Origin: Candidatus Sodalis pierantonius str. SOPE
Lineage (GTDB): Bacteria > Pseudomonadota > Gammaproteobacteria > Enterobacterales > Enterobacteriaceae
NCBI RefSeq assembly: GCF_000517405.1
Contig: NZ_CP006568.1
Location: 3,906,001-3,970,000 of the forward strand
DNA length: 64,000 bases
Direction: 5' to 3'
Both the position numbers and the translations under genes were made by a program. Under the pieces are notes generated by a model. It made no database searches, was not told the DNA's origin, and saw nothing but the letters and a program-made list of their open reading frames with translations. Positions within the stretch are counted from its first letter, which is position 1. Each line of letters opens with the position of its first letter. Of the stretch, positions 19,142 through 28,484 are shown piece by piece.

Positions 19142-20752
19142 TCACTCCCGCAGCGGACACTCCTCGCGCGCCTGCCGTGACGGGGCAGCCCCGTCTTGTG
19201 CCCCGTCCTCCGGCGGCTCGCGGTTTTCGTCCCGCGCTGGCGCGTCGGCGGCCGGCGAACCGGTTACCGATGCTGGTGCCGGTCCCGCCGCATCCTCGCC
19301 GGGGCGAACGGCAAAAGGAACATGGGCGCCTGGCGCGGAGGCGATGGGCCGCTTGATTTCCACGCCCAGGGCGCGGAACCCTTCCGCCTGGCCGATAATA
19401 TTACCACGCCCGTCGGACAATTTATTCTTCGCCAGCCGATAGCTGGCTTGCGCTTTATCAAGGCTTTGGCCGATAGCGTTGATATCGTCGACAAACAGCC
19501 GCAATTTATCGTAGAGGCGCGCCGCGCGATCGGCAATATGCTGGGCGTTGCGGCTTTGATGCTCGTAGCGCCAAAGATTATTTATCGTGCGTAGCGCAAC
19601 CAGCAGCGTGGTGGGGCTGACCAGCATAATATTGTGCGCCAACGCTTCGCTAATCAGCTCCGGCTGTCGGCCGACCGCCACCATAAAGGCCGGCTCGATC
19701 GGGACAAACATCAAGACGTAATCCAGCGAGCGCAACCCTTTAAGTTGCTGATAATCTTTACGGCCCAGCAATTTCATATGGGCGCGCAGTGAATTGACAT
19801 GCTCGGTTAGCGCCAGTTGGCGTTCAGCCTCATTCTCGCTGTTGAAATAACGTTCATAAGCCACCAGCGACATTTTCGCGTCGATGACCACATCTTTCCC
19901 CTGCGGCAGACGCACCACCACATCAGGCTGCAGCCGCCGGCCATCTCCTTGCTGAATGCTGATCTGGGTTTCAAATTCATGGCCTTCGCGCAGACCTGAT
20001 GCTTCAAGTACCCTGCTGAGCACTACTTCGCCCCAATTGCCCTGCGCCTTGTTATCGCCCTTGAGCGCGCGGGTCAGGTTGACGGCCTCTTGCGCCATCT
20101 GCACATTGAGCTGCTGCAAATTCCGGATTTCATGAGCCAGCGTGTGACGTTCGCGCGCCTCTTGGCCGAAGCTGTCTTGCACCTGGCGACGAAAGCCGTC
20201 CAGTTGCTCGCGTAGCGGCATCAGCAACCGATCAAGACTTTGGCGGTTTTGCTCATCCACCTTACGTCCGCTGTGTTCAAAGATGCGGTTGGCCAGATTT
20301 TCAAACTGCGCCGACAACCGCTGCTCGCTATTGATTAACAGACGCTGCTTTTCTTCCGCCGCCAGCCGGGTTTCCTCCAAACGAATGGCCACCTCACGCA
20401 GCTCCGCTTCCTGGCTGCTGTTGATTTCCCGCTGCGCCCGCAGCTCTTGATTAAGCTGCTCGCACTCCTGGCGGAAATGCGCGAGGGAAGTCAAACGCTC
20501 CTCGGCGGCGGCCAGCCGGCCGTACTGTTCGCGCTGCTCCCGTTCGCCGTCGCGCAGCGCGAGCTCGGCCTGGCGTCGGGCATGTTGTTCGTCGGCCAGC
20601 GCCTGGCGCGCTGCCTGCACCCCCTGTTCGAGGCTTATCCGTTCCGCTTCCTGCGCCAAATGCCGTTGATGCTTCCGGACGCCGGCGATGAGCCAGCCTA
20701 GCAATGCGCCAATCAGTGCACCGCCTATACCGTAAAACAGGCCGTAATCCAT
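19142..20752 (-). CDS. rmuC: RmuC, DNA recombination-limiting protein
   Basis: 536 residues; E. coli RmuC is about 475, the excess being a Pro/Ala/Glu-rich C-terminal tail from about residue 465. An N-terminal membrane anchor (LFYGIGGALIGALLGWLIAG) precedes a long coiled coil (30-190). The RmuC domain has GNWGEVVLSRVLE, DVVVRLPQGKDVVIDAKMSL and FVPIEPAF, resembling restriction-endonuclease folds. In E. coli its loss raises inversions at short inverted repeats. Transcribed with ubiE in the same direction. Confidence 0.94.
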   Translation of the reverse strand: MDYGLFYGIGGALIGALLGWLIAGVRKHQRHLAQEAERISLEQGVQAARQALADEQHARRQAELALRDGEREQREQYGRLAAAEERLTSLAHFRQECEQLNQELRAQREINSSQEAELREVAIRLEETRLAAEEKQRLLINSEQRLSAQFENLANRIFEHSGRKVDEQNRQSLDRLLMPLREQLDGFRRQVQDSFGQEARERHTLAHEIRNLQQLNVQMAQEAVNLTRALKGDNKAQGNWGEVVLSRVLEASGLREGHEFETQISIQQGDGRRLQPDVVVRLPQGKDVVIDAKMSLVAYERYFNSENEAERQLALTEHVNSLRAHMKLLGRKDYQQLKGLRSLDYVLMFVPIEPAFMVAVGRQPELISEALAHNIMLVSPTTLLVALRTINNLWRYEHQSRNAQHIADRAARLYDKLRLFVDDINAIGQSLDKAQASYRLAKNKLSDGRGNIIGQAEGFRALGVEIKRPIASAPGAHVPFAVRPGEDAAGPAPASVTGSPAADAPARDENREPPEDGAQDGAAPSRQAREECPLRE

Positions 20753-20818
20753 ATTGCCTCCGCCTAACCCCTGCTGACAGTCACGTTAAGGGGGAACTGT
20801 ATAGATGTCCAGATCCTT

Positions 20819-21343
20819 TTATTGACCGACGAAATGCGCCAGCCAGCGCAAGCCGAATGCGCCGGACGCCAGCAGGCCGAACGCCCATAGCGCCGCGGAC
20901 AGCAGATTGGCGAGCTGAAACCCTAGCCGCGGCATACCGCACAGCCCTGCAACGAGCGGCACGACCGCCCGCAGCGGGCCGAAAAAGCGGCCGAGAAAGA
21001 CGCCGGCTATTCCCCAGCGCATGAAAAATGCGTGGCCGCGCTCTAGCATGGCGGGATGGCGGGTGAACGGCCACAGGTGATAGACCCGCAGCTGGTAGTG
21101 GTCGCCTAGCCAATAAGAGAGCCATTCGCCGAAGAAACCGCCGGCGGCGGCAATAAAGACCGACCAAAAAGGGATGCCGACCTCGCCTATTAACGCGCCC
21201 AGCCCGAGCAAGATTATCGTCGCCGGCAGCAATAATGACAAAAACGCCAACGATTCGCCGAAGGCCAGCAAAAAAACTATCGGTATGGCCCACACCTGAT
21301 GCTGGCGTACAAAATCGACAATATGGGAAATCCAGTCTTCCAC
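20819..21343 (-). CDS. DedA-family inner-membrane protein
   Basis: 174 residues from a GTG at 21343 (VEDWISHIVDFVRQ) preceded by CAGGA; an ATG lies 22 codons upstream but the extra residues look non-coding. DedA features: re-entrant/helix segments AFLSLLLPATIILLGLGALIG, GGFFGEWLSYWLG, the conserved GRFFGPLRAVVPLVAGL with Arg-Pro residues and a C-terminal span. DedA proteins are thought to move lipids such as undecaprenyl phosphate or act in membrane homeostasis; the exact paralogue is not clear. Lies between rmuC and udp, a place empty in E. coli. Confidence 0.85.
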   Translation of the reverse strand: MEDWISHIVDFVRQHQVWAIPIVFLLAFGESLAFLSLLLPATIILLGLGALIGEVGIPFWSVFIAAAGGFFGEWLSYWLGDHYQLRVYHLWPFTRHPAMLERGHAFFMRWGIAGVFLGRFFGPLRAVVPLVAGLCGMPRLGFQLANLLSAALWAFGLLASGAFGLRWLAHFVGQ

Positions 21344-21541
21344 TAATGCATAATTCCTGACGCATGCCGCGAGCGGAACACCGGAGCGTGGCGCTTCACC
21401 TGCGGTCAAGGGGACGAAAACGGTACGAAAGCGCTACCGCCTGGACGCGGTGACCGCCGCCCGCTGGCAAACAACGCCAAGCGTTACGGCTGGGCCGCCA
21501 CCCTGGCGCAGCGAGCGCCACCCGCGGCTCTATTCGCGTCG

Positions 21542-22309
21542 TCAGGCGGTCAACAGCAGACGGGCGGCCTCCACGACGATAGTCACGGCATCGCTTTCCG
21601 TTTGTTGCAACACCGCCACATCGGGGGTTTCTTGCTGCAGCCGGTTGACGATAACCCCCGCCACCATACCCGCGCGCAGTCCCTGCGTCGCGCACATCGT
21701 TAATAAGGTAGCGGATTCCATCTCGTAATTCATCACCCCCATGCCCTGCCACTCCTGCATCGACCCTTTGAACTGCCTCACTACCCGACCAGAGTAAGTG
21801 TCGTAGCGCTCTTGCCCGGGATAAAAGGTATCAGAGGAAGCCGTCACGCCCACATGCAGCCGGGCGTCGCTCTTTTTCGCCGCCTGCACCAGCGCGGTGG
21901 TGCAGGCAAAATCCGCCACCGCTGGAAATGCCAGCGGCGCGAAGTGCTGGCTGGCGCCGTCCAGACGCACGGCGGCGGTGGTCACCAGCACATCGCCGAC
22001 ATTGATGGCGTTCTGAATAGCGCCGGTGGTGCCCACCCGCAAAAAGGTACGGATGCCGAGTTGGGACAGCTCCTCCACCGCGATAGAGGTAGAGGGACCG
22101 CCGATACCGGTGGAGCACACGACCACTGCCTCGCCCGCCAGCTCCGCGCGCCAGGTGGTAAATTCGCGATGGGTCGCCAGATGTACCGGGTTCGCCATCA
22201 GCCGGGCGATTTTTTCCACCCGCTGGGGGTCGCCCGGAACGATGGCAAGGGTTGCGCCTGCAAGATCAGAAAATGTCAGGCCAAGATGGAAAACGTCGGA
22301 CTGCTCCAC
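21542..22309 (-). CDS. udp: Uridine phosphorylase
   Basis: 255 residues. Phosphorolysis of uridine to uracil and ribose-1-phosphate in nucleoside salvage; cytoplasmic hexamer. Phosphate-site VPGDPQRVEKIA, VCSTGIGGPSTSIAVEEL, TFLRVGTTGAIQ and uracil/ribose-binding GSMQEWQGMGVMNYEMESAT are intact. Divergent from dlhH over about 250 bases, where Crp/CytR sites occur in E. coli, but I see no clear operator here. Confidence 0.96.
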   Translation of the reverse strand: MEQSDVFHLGLTFSDLAGATLAIVPGDPQRVEKIARLMANPVHLATHREFTTWRAELAGEAVVVCSTGIGGPSTSIAVEELSQLGIRTFLRVGTTGAIQNAINVGDVLVTTAAVRLDGASQHFAPLAFPAVADFACTTALVQAAKKSDARLHVGVTASSDTFYPGQERYDTYSGRVVRQFKGSMQEWQGMGVMNYEMESATLLTMCATQGLRAGMVAGVIVNRLQQETPDVAVLQQTESDAVTIVVEAARLLLTA

Positions 22310-22558
22310 GGCATATACCTCTACAAAGAATGGATTATCTCGCCGATAATATCATTAATGGCCCGGATTTACCGTGATAAAACCCCATTTTTAACGTCTT
22401 CACAACGCCTAGGGCCAGGTCCGCGTGCCGCAAATGGCAACGGCGCGGCGAGCACGGTCCAGAATCACATCGCGGCGACATTGACGGAACCGGCTTCGGC
22501 GGCCTAAGTTGACAGGTGTAGCTGTCCCACTGGTGATAATGACAAAAGGTTAATGCCA

Positions 22559-23383
22559 ATGAGCCCTAACGAAACCCTTACCCCTTCCGCGCCGGCTAGC
22601 GGTTTTGCCCGCGCCGCGGGCGCGCCGTCCGTCACCGCGATCGTGACCGACGGTGAAAACGTGCTTTCCGGCCCTACCACCGTTCCCAGCCAGGGTGATG
22701 CCATGCCCGCGTGGATGGCCCGGCCCGCCGGCCAGCATGACGCTTTGCCGGTGGTCATCGTGGTGCAGGAAATTTTTGGCGTCCATGAGCACATCCAGGA
22801 TCTTTGCCGCCGTCTGGCCAAAGTCGGCTATCTGGCTATCGCCCCCGAGCTTTATTTCCGCCAGGGGGATCCGGCGCACTATGATGACGTGGGTACGCTG
22901 TTGACGGAATTGGTTAGCAAGGTCCCCGACAGCCAGGTGCTATCGGATTTGGACCATACCGCGTACTTTGCGGCAACCCAGGGCGGCGATCTGCGCCGTC
23001 TGGCAATAACCGGTTTTTGCTGGGGCGGCCGTATCAGCTGGCTGTATGCAGCGCATAACCCGCAGTTGAGAGCCGCCGCCTGGTATGGCAAATTGACTGG
23101 CGATAAAACGTTGACCATGCCCAAGCACCCGGTGGATGTGGCCACCCAGCTCACTGCGCCGGTGCTCGGTTTATATGGCGCACAGGACAAGAGTATTCCG
23201 CTGGAAACCATTGAAACGATGCGCCAGGCGCTGCGCGCCGCTAATGCGGACGCGGAGATTGTAGTGTATCCCGAGGCCGGCCATGCGTTTAACGCCGACT
23301 ATCGTCCAAGCTATCATGCGCCATCGGCGCAGGATGGCTGGCAACGCATGCTCGCCTGGTTTGCCCGCTTCGGGGTAAAGTGA
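22559..23383 (+). CDS. dlhH: Dienelactone hydrolase family protein
   Basis: 274 residues from the second ATG (22559), chosen because AAAGG lies 9 bases upstream; the ATG at 22553 would overlap that site too closely. Cytoplasmic alpha/beta hydrolase of the dienelactone hydrolase family; natural substrate in enterobacteria unknown. Nucleophile motif GFCWGG (Cys), catalytic Asp in LGLYGAQDKSIP and His in GHAFNADYRPSYH are present. Neighbours udp and metE match the E. coli order (ysgA). Confidence 0.93.
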   Translation: MSPNETLTPSAPASGFARAAGAPSVTAIVTDGENVLSGPTTVPSQGDAMPAWMARPAGQHDALPVVIVVQEIFGVHEHIQDLCRRLAKVGYLAIAPELYFRQGDPAHYDDVGTLLTELVSKVPDSQVLSDLDHTAYFAATQGGDLRRLAITGFCWGGRISWLYAAHNPQLRAAAWYGKLTGDKTLTMPKHPVDVATQLTAPVLGLYGAQDKSIPLETIETMRQALRAANADAEIVVYPEAGHAFNADYRPSYHAPSAQDGWQRMLAWFARFGVK

Positions 23384-23476
23384 AGTCAAGCGCGGGGCGG
23401 GAAGAGTCGCGACGTCCACGACGAACAGCAGCGCAAGGCATGGTACCGCGCGCAGCGCATGCGCGCTCTGGCCAAC

Positions 23477-23498
23477 AAAAAAGGGGCGCAAGCGCCCC
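23477..23498 (-). terminator. Intrinsic terminator (minus strand)
   Basis: Stem GGGGCG (23483-23488) with CGCCCC (23493-23498), loop CAAG, followed on the minus strand by six T (A-run 23477-23482). Lies between convergent dlhH and metE; faces the metE direction, perhaps a backup to the nearer terminator. Confidence 0.7.
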
Positions 23499-23715
23499 GG
23501 GAGAATGCGGCGCCACCTTAACCGGATTGCTGATGGCTGCCGCGCTGGTACAAACGCCGGTACGTTCTGCCCCGACGGGGATTTCCCTGGTGTGGAGCAA
23601 CCTTTCCCGACTGTGGCTTATTATTCCATTAAACTGCTGATGGAGCCGTGCAATCGCCCTCCCTGCCTGGCCATATCCTTGGCGTCGTCACACCGCGCCC
23701 CGCTTTCCTACCAAC

Positions 23716-23741
23716 AAAAGAGCGCCGGCGAACCGGCGCTC
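23716..23741 (-). terminator. metE terminator
   Basis: Perfect 9-bp stem GAGCGCCGG/CCGGCGCTC with a 4-base loop (23720-23741) followed by four T on the minus strand, just 4 bases past the metE stop. Confidence 0.85.
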
Positions 23742-23745
23742 TCGT

Positions 23746-26002
23746 TTACCGCTGCTCCTCGCGCAATTTTTTGGCGCCGGTCACCATATTGGCCAGCGAT
23801 TGACGCGTTTCCGGCCAGGCGCGGGTTTTTAATCCACAGTCGGGGTTCACCCACAGGCGTTCCGCCGGAATACGCTGGGCCGCTTTACGCAGCAGCGCGA
23901 CGATCCACTCCTCGCTCGGTACGTTCGGCGAGTGAATGTCATACACGCCAGGCCCGATTTCGTTGGGATAATCGAACTCCTTAAAGGTTTCCAGCAGCTC
24001 CATATCCGACCGGGACGTTTCGATGGTGATGACATCAGCATCCAGCACCGCAATGGAATCCATAATGTCGTTGAACTCGCAATAACACATATGGGTATGG
24101 ATCTGGGTGTCGTCCTGCGCCACCGCCGCGTTCAGCCGGAAAGCTTCCACCGCCCAGGTCAAATAGTCGTGCCAGGCCGAATGTTTCAGCGGCAAACCCT
24201 CGCGCAGCGCCGGCTCGTCGATTTGAATGATGCCGATACCGGCCTGTTCCAAATCCGCCACTTCATCACGCAACGCCAGGGCAATCTGCCGGGCAATGGT
24301 TTTACGGCTCACGTCCTCACGGGGGAAAGACCAGCACAAAATGGTGACCGGACCGGTCAGCATGCCTTTCACGGGCTTGTCGGTCAGCGATTGGGCATAA
24401 CGCGCCCATTCGACGGTAATCGCCTCAGGACGGCTGATATCACCGATGATAATGGGCGGCTTCACGCAGCGCGAACCGTAGCTTTGCACCCAACCGTTCT
24501 GGGTAAAGACAAACCCGTCCAGATGCTCGCCGAAATACTCCACCATGTCGTTGCGTTCGGCTTCGCCGTGTACCAACACATCCAGCCCCAGGCGCTCCTA
24601 CTCGACAATGGCTTGCTTGATATGCTCGCTGATGCCGGTGCGATAGCGGCCGCCATCCAGACGCCCGCGTTTGAAATCGAGGCGCAGACCGCGGATTTCC
24701 GTGGTTTGCGGGAAAGATCCAATGGTGGTGGTTGGCCAGGCGGGCAGATTAAAGCGTGCGCGCTGCACGACGGCGCGGGCGCTGGCTGTCGGCGGCGGTA
24801 ATCTTCTCCAGACGCGCTTTGACCTCTGGATTATGCACCCGGCTGGAGTGGCGGCGGGCGCGGATTGGCGCGCTGTACTCGGCCAGCTTGCCCTGATGCG
24901 TCTCATCCGGCGCATTCAGCGCGGCACGCAGCAGACCCAGCTCGGCGCATTTTTGCAGCGCAAAAGCAAACCAGCTCTTCACTTCTTCGTCCAGCCGCGT
25001 TTCGGCGCTCAAATCAATGGGGCTGTGCAACAGCGAACAAGAGGATCCCAGCCACAGCTCGCGGTTACCCACCAGAGGACGCAGTTGTTCAAACCAGCTC
25101 TGCAAATCGGTGCACCAAACGTTACGCCCGTTGATGACGCCGGCGGATAACACCCACTCCGCCGGCAGTTGCCGGTACAGATCGGTCAGGTCGTCGTCGC
25201 CCGCCACCAGATCCACATGCAGCCCCTGTACCGGCAGCGCGGTGATAATATCCATTTGATGCCGGATGCTATCGAAATAGGTGGTCAGCAGCAGTTTCGC
25301 CTGTCCCGCCAGCGCTTGATAGGCATCGCGGTAGGCTTCACGCCACGCCTGCGGCAACTCCAGCACCAGGGCCGGTTCGTCGATCTGCACCCAGTTCACG
25401 CCGCGTTTCGCCAGTTCGCCCAGCACCTGCCGGTACACCGGCAGTAGCGCCGGCAGCAAGGATAGGCGATCAAACGCCTCCCCTTTCACCTTGCCCAGCC
25501 ACAGATAGCTGACAGGCCAAAGCAGCACCGGCTTGACGCGGTGGCCTAGCGCCAGCGCTTCGTCCACTTCGTCGAGCAGTTGAGTCCAGCCCAGGCTGAA
25601 CTGCTGTCCTAATGTAAATTCGGGGACCATGTAGTGGTAATTGGTGTTAAACCATTTGGTCATTTCGGCGGCGGCGGGCTCACCGGTCGGGGCGCGGCCG
25701 CTGCCGATGCGAAACAGCGTGTCGATATCGCTGGCGTTCGCGCCGCTGCGGTGTCGGGCCGGGACGTTATCCAGCATCAGACTGGTGGTGAGAACATGAT
25801 CGTACCAGGCAAAATTACCCACCGGCAGAAGGTCGACCCCGGCGTCTTTCTGCTGTTGCCAATGACGCGCCCGCAGTTCGCGGCCGGTTTCCAGCAGCTG
25901 CTGCTGGCTGATATTCCCGGCCCAATAACTTTCTTGCGCTTTCTTTAATTCCCGGTGCAGACCGACGCGGGGAAAACCCAGTGTGTGACTCAGAATTGCC
26001 AT
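23746..26002 (-). pseudogene. metE: Cobalamin-independent methionine synthase, inactivated
   Basis: The zinc enzyme that methylates homocysteine from methyl-tetrahydropteroyl-triglutamate. ATG 26002 (MAILSHTLGFPRVG) has a strong GGGAGAGGG site. Frame 1 covers the N-terminal barrel to about 24785, where the sequence shifts near DSQR and soon terminates. The continuation (RARFNLPAWPTTTIGSFPQT) is in another frame and meets TAG at 24598-24600 where the family has a Gln (QAIVEQERLGLD). The C-terminal barrel is then open to 23746 and still carries zinc-site HTHMCYCEF and NPDCGLKTR. Two lesions, so no active enzyme; its regulator metR is also broken. Confidence 0.95.
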
Positions 26003-26017
26003 TACCCTCTCCCATTT

Positions 26018-26041
26018 AGACGTCCAGATGTTTACACATCC
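26018..26041 (-). promoter_or_regulatory. MetJ operator (tandem met boxes) before metE
   Basis: Plus-strand AGACGTCC (26018-26025) and AGATGTTT (26026-26033), then a weaker ACACATCC, match tandem 8-bp met boxes (consensus AGACGTCT). They lie 16-39 bases before the metE start. The metE/metR intergenic region also has TTCACTTCCAGGTGAA (about 26083-26098) next to metR, a palindrome of unknown role. Confidence 0.7.
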
Positions 26042-26104
26042 ATAATCACCATGTAGTGTACAGTTCACAAGCGCAAATTATTCACTTCCAGGTGAAACAC
26101 TCTC

Positions 26105-27015
26105 ATGATCGAACTCAAACATCTGCGAACGCTGCAGGCGTTGCGGAATAGCGACTCGCTGGCGGCGGCCGCGTCGCAGCTACACCAGACCCAATCGGCG
26201 CTGTCCCATCAGTTCAGCGATTTGGAACAGCGGCTGGGCTTTCGCCTGTTCGTGCGCAAAAGCCAGCCGCTGCGTTTCACGCCGCAGGGGGGAGATTCTG
26301 CTGCAACTGGTGGAACAAATCCTGCCGCAGGTGGCAGGCGCTGCAAACCTGCCAGCAACCGCATCAAGCTACGCTACGTTTAGCTATCGAATGCCATAGC
26401 TGCATCCAGTGGCTGACGCGGGCGCTGGCGGAATTTCACCAACAGTGGCCGCAGGTACTGATGGATTTTCGTTCCGGCGTTACCTTCGATCCGCAACCGG
26501 CGCTGCAACAGGGCGAACTGGATCTGGTGCTCACCTCGGATATCTTGCCGCGTAGCGGGCTTTATTATGCGCCCATGTTCGACTTCGAGGTCCGGCTAGT
26601 GGTGTCGCCGGACCATCCGCTGGCGGCCAAGGAGATCATTGCGTCGCAGGATTTGGACCAGTAAACGCTGTTAATCTATCCGGTACAGCGCAACCGCATG
26701 GATATCTGGCGCCATTTCCTGCAGCCGGCGGGCATTAGCCCGATGCTTAAAACCGTTGATAACACTTTGCTGTTGATTCAAATGGTGTCGACGCGCATGG
26801 GTATTGCCGCGCTACCGCATTGGGTTGTGGAAAGCTTTGAACGTCAGGGGCTTATCGCCACCCGGACGCTTGGCGAAGGGCTGTGGAGCCGTCTCTATGC
26901 CGTAGTACGCGACGGCGAACAGCGCCAGCCGACAACCGAGGCGTTCATCCGCTCGGCGCAGCAACACGCCTGCGCCCATTTGCCCTATGTCCGCTGCACC
27001 GAAGCAAACCTGTAG
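26105..27015 (+). pseudogene. metR: LysR-type activator MetR, inactivated
   Basis: Divergent from metE as usual. The N-terminal HTH (MIELKHLRTLQALRNSDSLA to RLGFRLFVRKSQPLRFTPQG) is followed by a run of six G at about 26286-26291, one base too many, which shifts frame. The effector domain resumes in a second frame (MDFRSGVTFDPQPALQQGEL) and meets TAA at 26662-26664 within DQ-TLLIYPVQRN. The last third (MDIWRHFLQPAGISP to the stop at 27015) is open. Two lesions; MetR normally activates metE, so both members of the pair have decayed. Confidence 0.95.
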
Positions 27016-27146
27016 TCTGCTGGCGCGACGTGGCAACCGGCGACCGAAGCCTCATTTAACGCTAGGAATCAGCGTATTAGGTGAGGCTCAGCCCGGAAAA
27101 TACGCATCGCCCTGTGTTTACCCGTTGCCGATTCACGTCATCAACC

Positions 27147-27377
27147 TTACGGCCCGCAGCCCCTTGGCGGTCTGAGGCAGCAGATTTTTCCCTCTCGCTG
27201 AGGCGACGAGGGAGCGGTGCCGATCCGAAAGCGCGGCTCATAACTCGGTGACGGGAACCTCGGCTGCAAAAGGCCGCGATTTTGGGCCTCACTCAGATTG
27301 GCGCCGTCGAAATGCCAGCCGTCAACAAAGGCCCCATTGAGATTCGCGTGCGCCAAGCGGGTACCGCACTGCGTGGT
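27147..27377 (-). pseudogene. In-frame continuation of the pentapeptide-repeat gene after a stop codon
   Basis: Reading on past TAA 27378-27380 in the same frame gives a further 70-odd codons. HANLNGAFVDGWHFDGANLS still fits the five-residue repeat; the rest (EPRFRIGTAPSSPQREGK) does not and may be a normal C-terminal tail. This suggests the ancestral protein was longer and the stop is a recent mutation. Confidence 0.55.
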
Positions 27378-28238
27378 TTACCTCAGGCTGGCCTTGCTGA
27401 GATCCACATGGCTCAAGTCGGCATCGTTAAGATCGGCGCGAGAAAGATCGGCATACGACAGATCGGCGTGTCTGAGATCGGCACCGGCCAGGCAAGCTTG
27501 CCGCAATTTGGTTTTGTAACAATCCGCGCCCGTCAGCGTCGCCTGATGCAAACGGGCTTCAGACAGCCATGCGAACCTCAGATTCGCATCCGTCAGGCAG
27601 GCCCCCTCGAGAAGGGCACGGCGCATATCCGCCTCCTCCAGGTTCGCGCCGCGCAGATCCGCCCTCGACAAGTTAGCATACGTAAAACTGGCACCCTCCA
27701 GGTCCGCCTCGTGCAAATTGATATTACGCAAAACGTAACCGTTTAAATCGGCGCAGCGCAAATTCAGTTTCCCCTCCTCGGTCAGTGAATATTGGTTGGA
27801 GGAATAGGGGGTCCGTTTTTGTAACAGTAGCAGCGTTAAGGTACGGGTAAAGAGATCTTGGTCCACGGTTTCAATGAGGGTGTGATTATCCGGCTCAGTA
27901 ATTTTTACCTCTACCCTCACTTCACCGTTATACCAACTGGAAGGCGTAGGGGAGTATGAGACTTTATTAGCGTCGACAGTGAATTCCAACGTTTGCGGAA
28001 TAGCGTAATCGTCAGGATCGGCAATTTTTTTCTCCACTGCATCGATGAGCGCTTGGGTGAACTTATCGTATTGCAGTGAATACGCCTTTCGCACGCTACC
28101 GGGAATGAATAAATTGATGAGATATTCCAGCCATCCTTTGGGTGATATAGCAGATTGCCTATTGCTCTCGCTGTAATCTTGTACCGCATGTTTGGCAAAT
28201 AAAGCGCCGCGCGTTGCGCTAAGATCATAACCGGCCAT
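27378..28238 (-). CDS. PipB/PipB2-like pentapeptide-repeat protein, probable type III effector
   Basis: 286 residues. The N-terminal domain (about 1-160) contains SPKGWLEYLINLFIPGSVRK (33-52), strongly like SPKTILEYIINFF of Salmonella PipB2 as I recall it, the region that carries the SPI-2 secretion signal. From about residue 162 on it is pentapeptide repeats A(D/N)LxX (LRCADLNG, ADLEGASFTYANLSRADLRGA), which fold as a right-handed beta-helix. The frame stops at TAA 27378-27380 while repeats resume in the same frame after it (ANLNGAFVDGWHFDGANL, about 27280-27340), ending at 27147. The gene may thus be truncated by a nonsense codon. PipB2 acts on kinesin-linked vacuole tubules in Salmonella; any role here is inference. 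It sits between metR and yigM, adjacent in E. coli, so it is an insertion. Confidence 0.75.
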   Translation of the reverse strand: MAGYDLSATRGALFAKHAVQDYSESNRQSAISPKGWLEYLINLFIPGSVRKAYSLQYDKFTQALIDAVEKKIADPDDYAIPQTLEFTVDANKVSYSPTPSSWYNGEVRVEVKITEPDNHTLIETVDQDLFTRTLTLLLLQKRTPYSSNQYSLTEEGKLNLRCADLNGYVLRNINLHEADLEGASFTYANLSRADLRGANLEEADMRRALLEGACLTDANLRFAWLSEARLHQATLTGADCYKTKLRQACLAGADLRHADLSYADLSRADLNDADLSHVDLSKASLR

Positions 28239-28376
28239 TCTGACTCCTATTATTATAAAACGACCCTACTGTCGTAAATGCATTATTTAATGGCTCATTT
28301 AAACGCAATGAGGCCTATGGCTTATTTTGCCTTCGTTGCGCCATGAGAGCAGGCGAGCCGGAACCAAACCTTTCTC

Positions 28377-28484
28377 GCAATAGCAATAGCAATAGCAATA
28401 GCAATAGCAATAGCAATAGCAATAGCAATAGCAATAGCAATAGCAATAGCAATAGCAATAGCAATAGCAATAGCAATAGCAATA
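28377..28484. repeat. Hexanucleotide tandem repeat (GCAATA)18
   Basis: Eighteen uninterrupted perfect copies of GCAATA, 108 bases, in the intergenic region upstream of the PipB-like gene. It creates a spurious plus-strand frame of alternating Asn-Ser. Such perfect arrays arise by slippage and usually vary in copy number between cells or strains. Confidence 0.97.

Noticed and set aside
27282..27746. 154-codon plus-strand frame opposite the pentapeptide gene
   Set aside because: Its apparent repeat structure is the mirror of the pentapeptide repeats on the minus strand.
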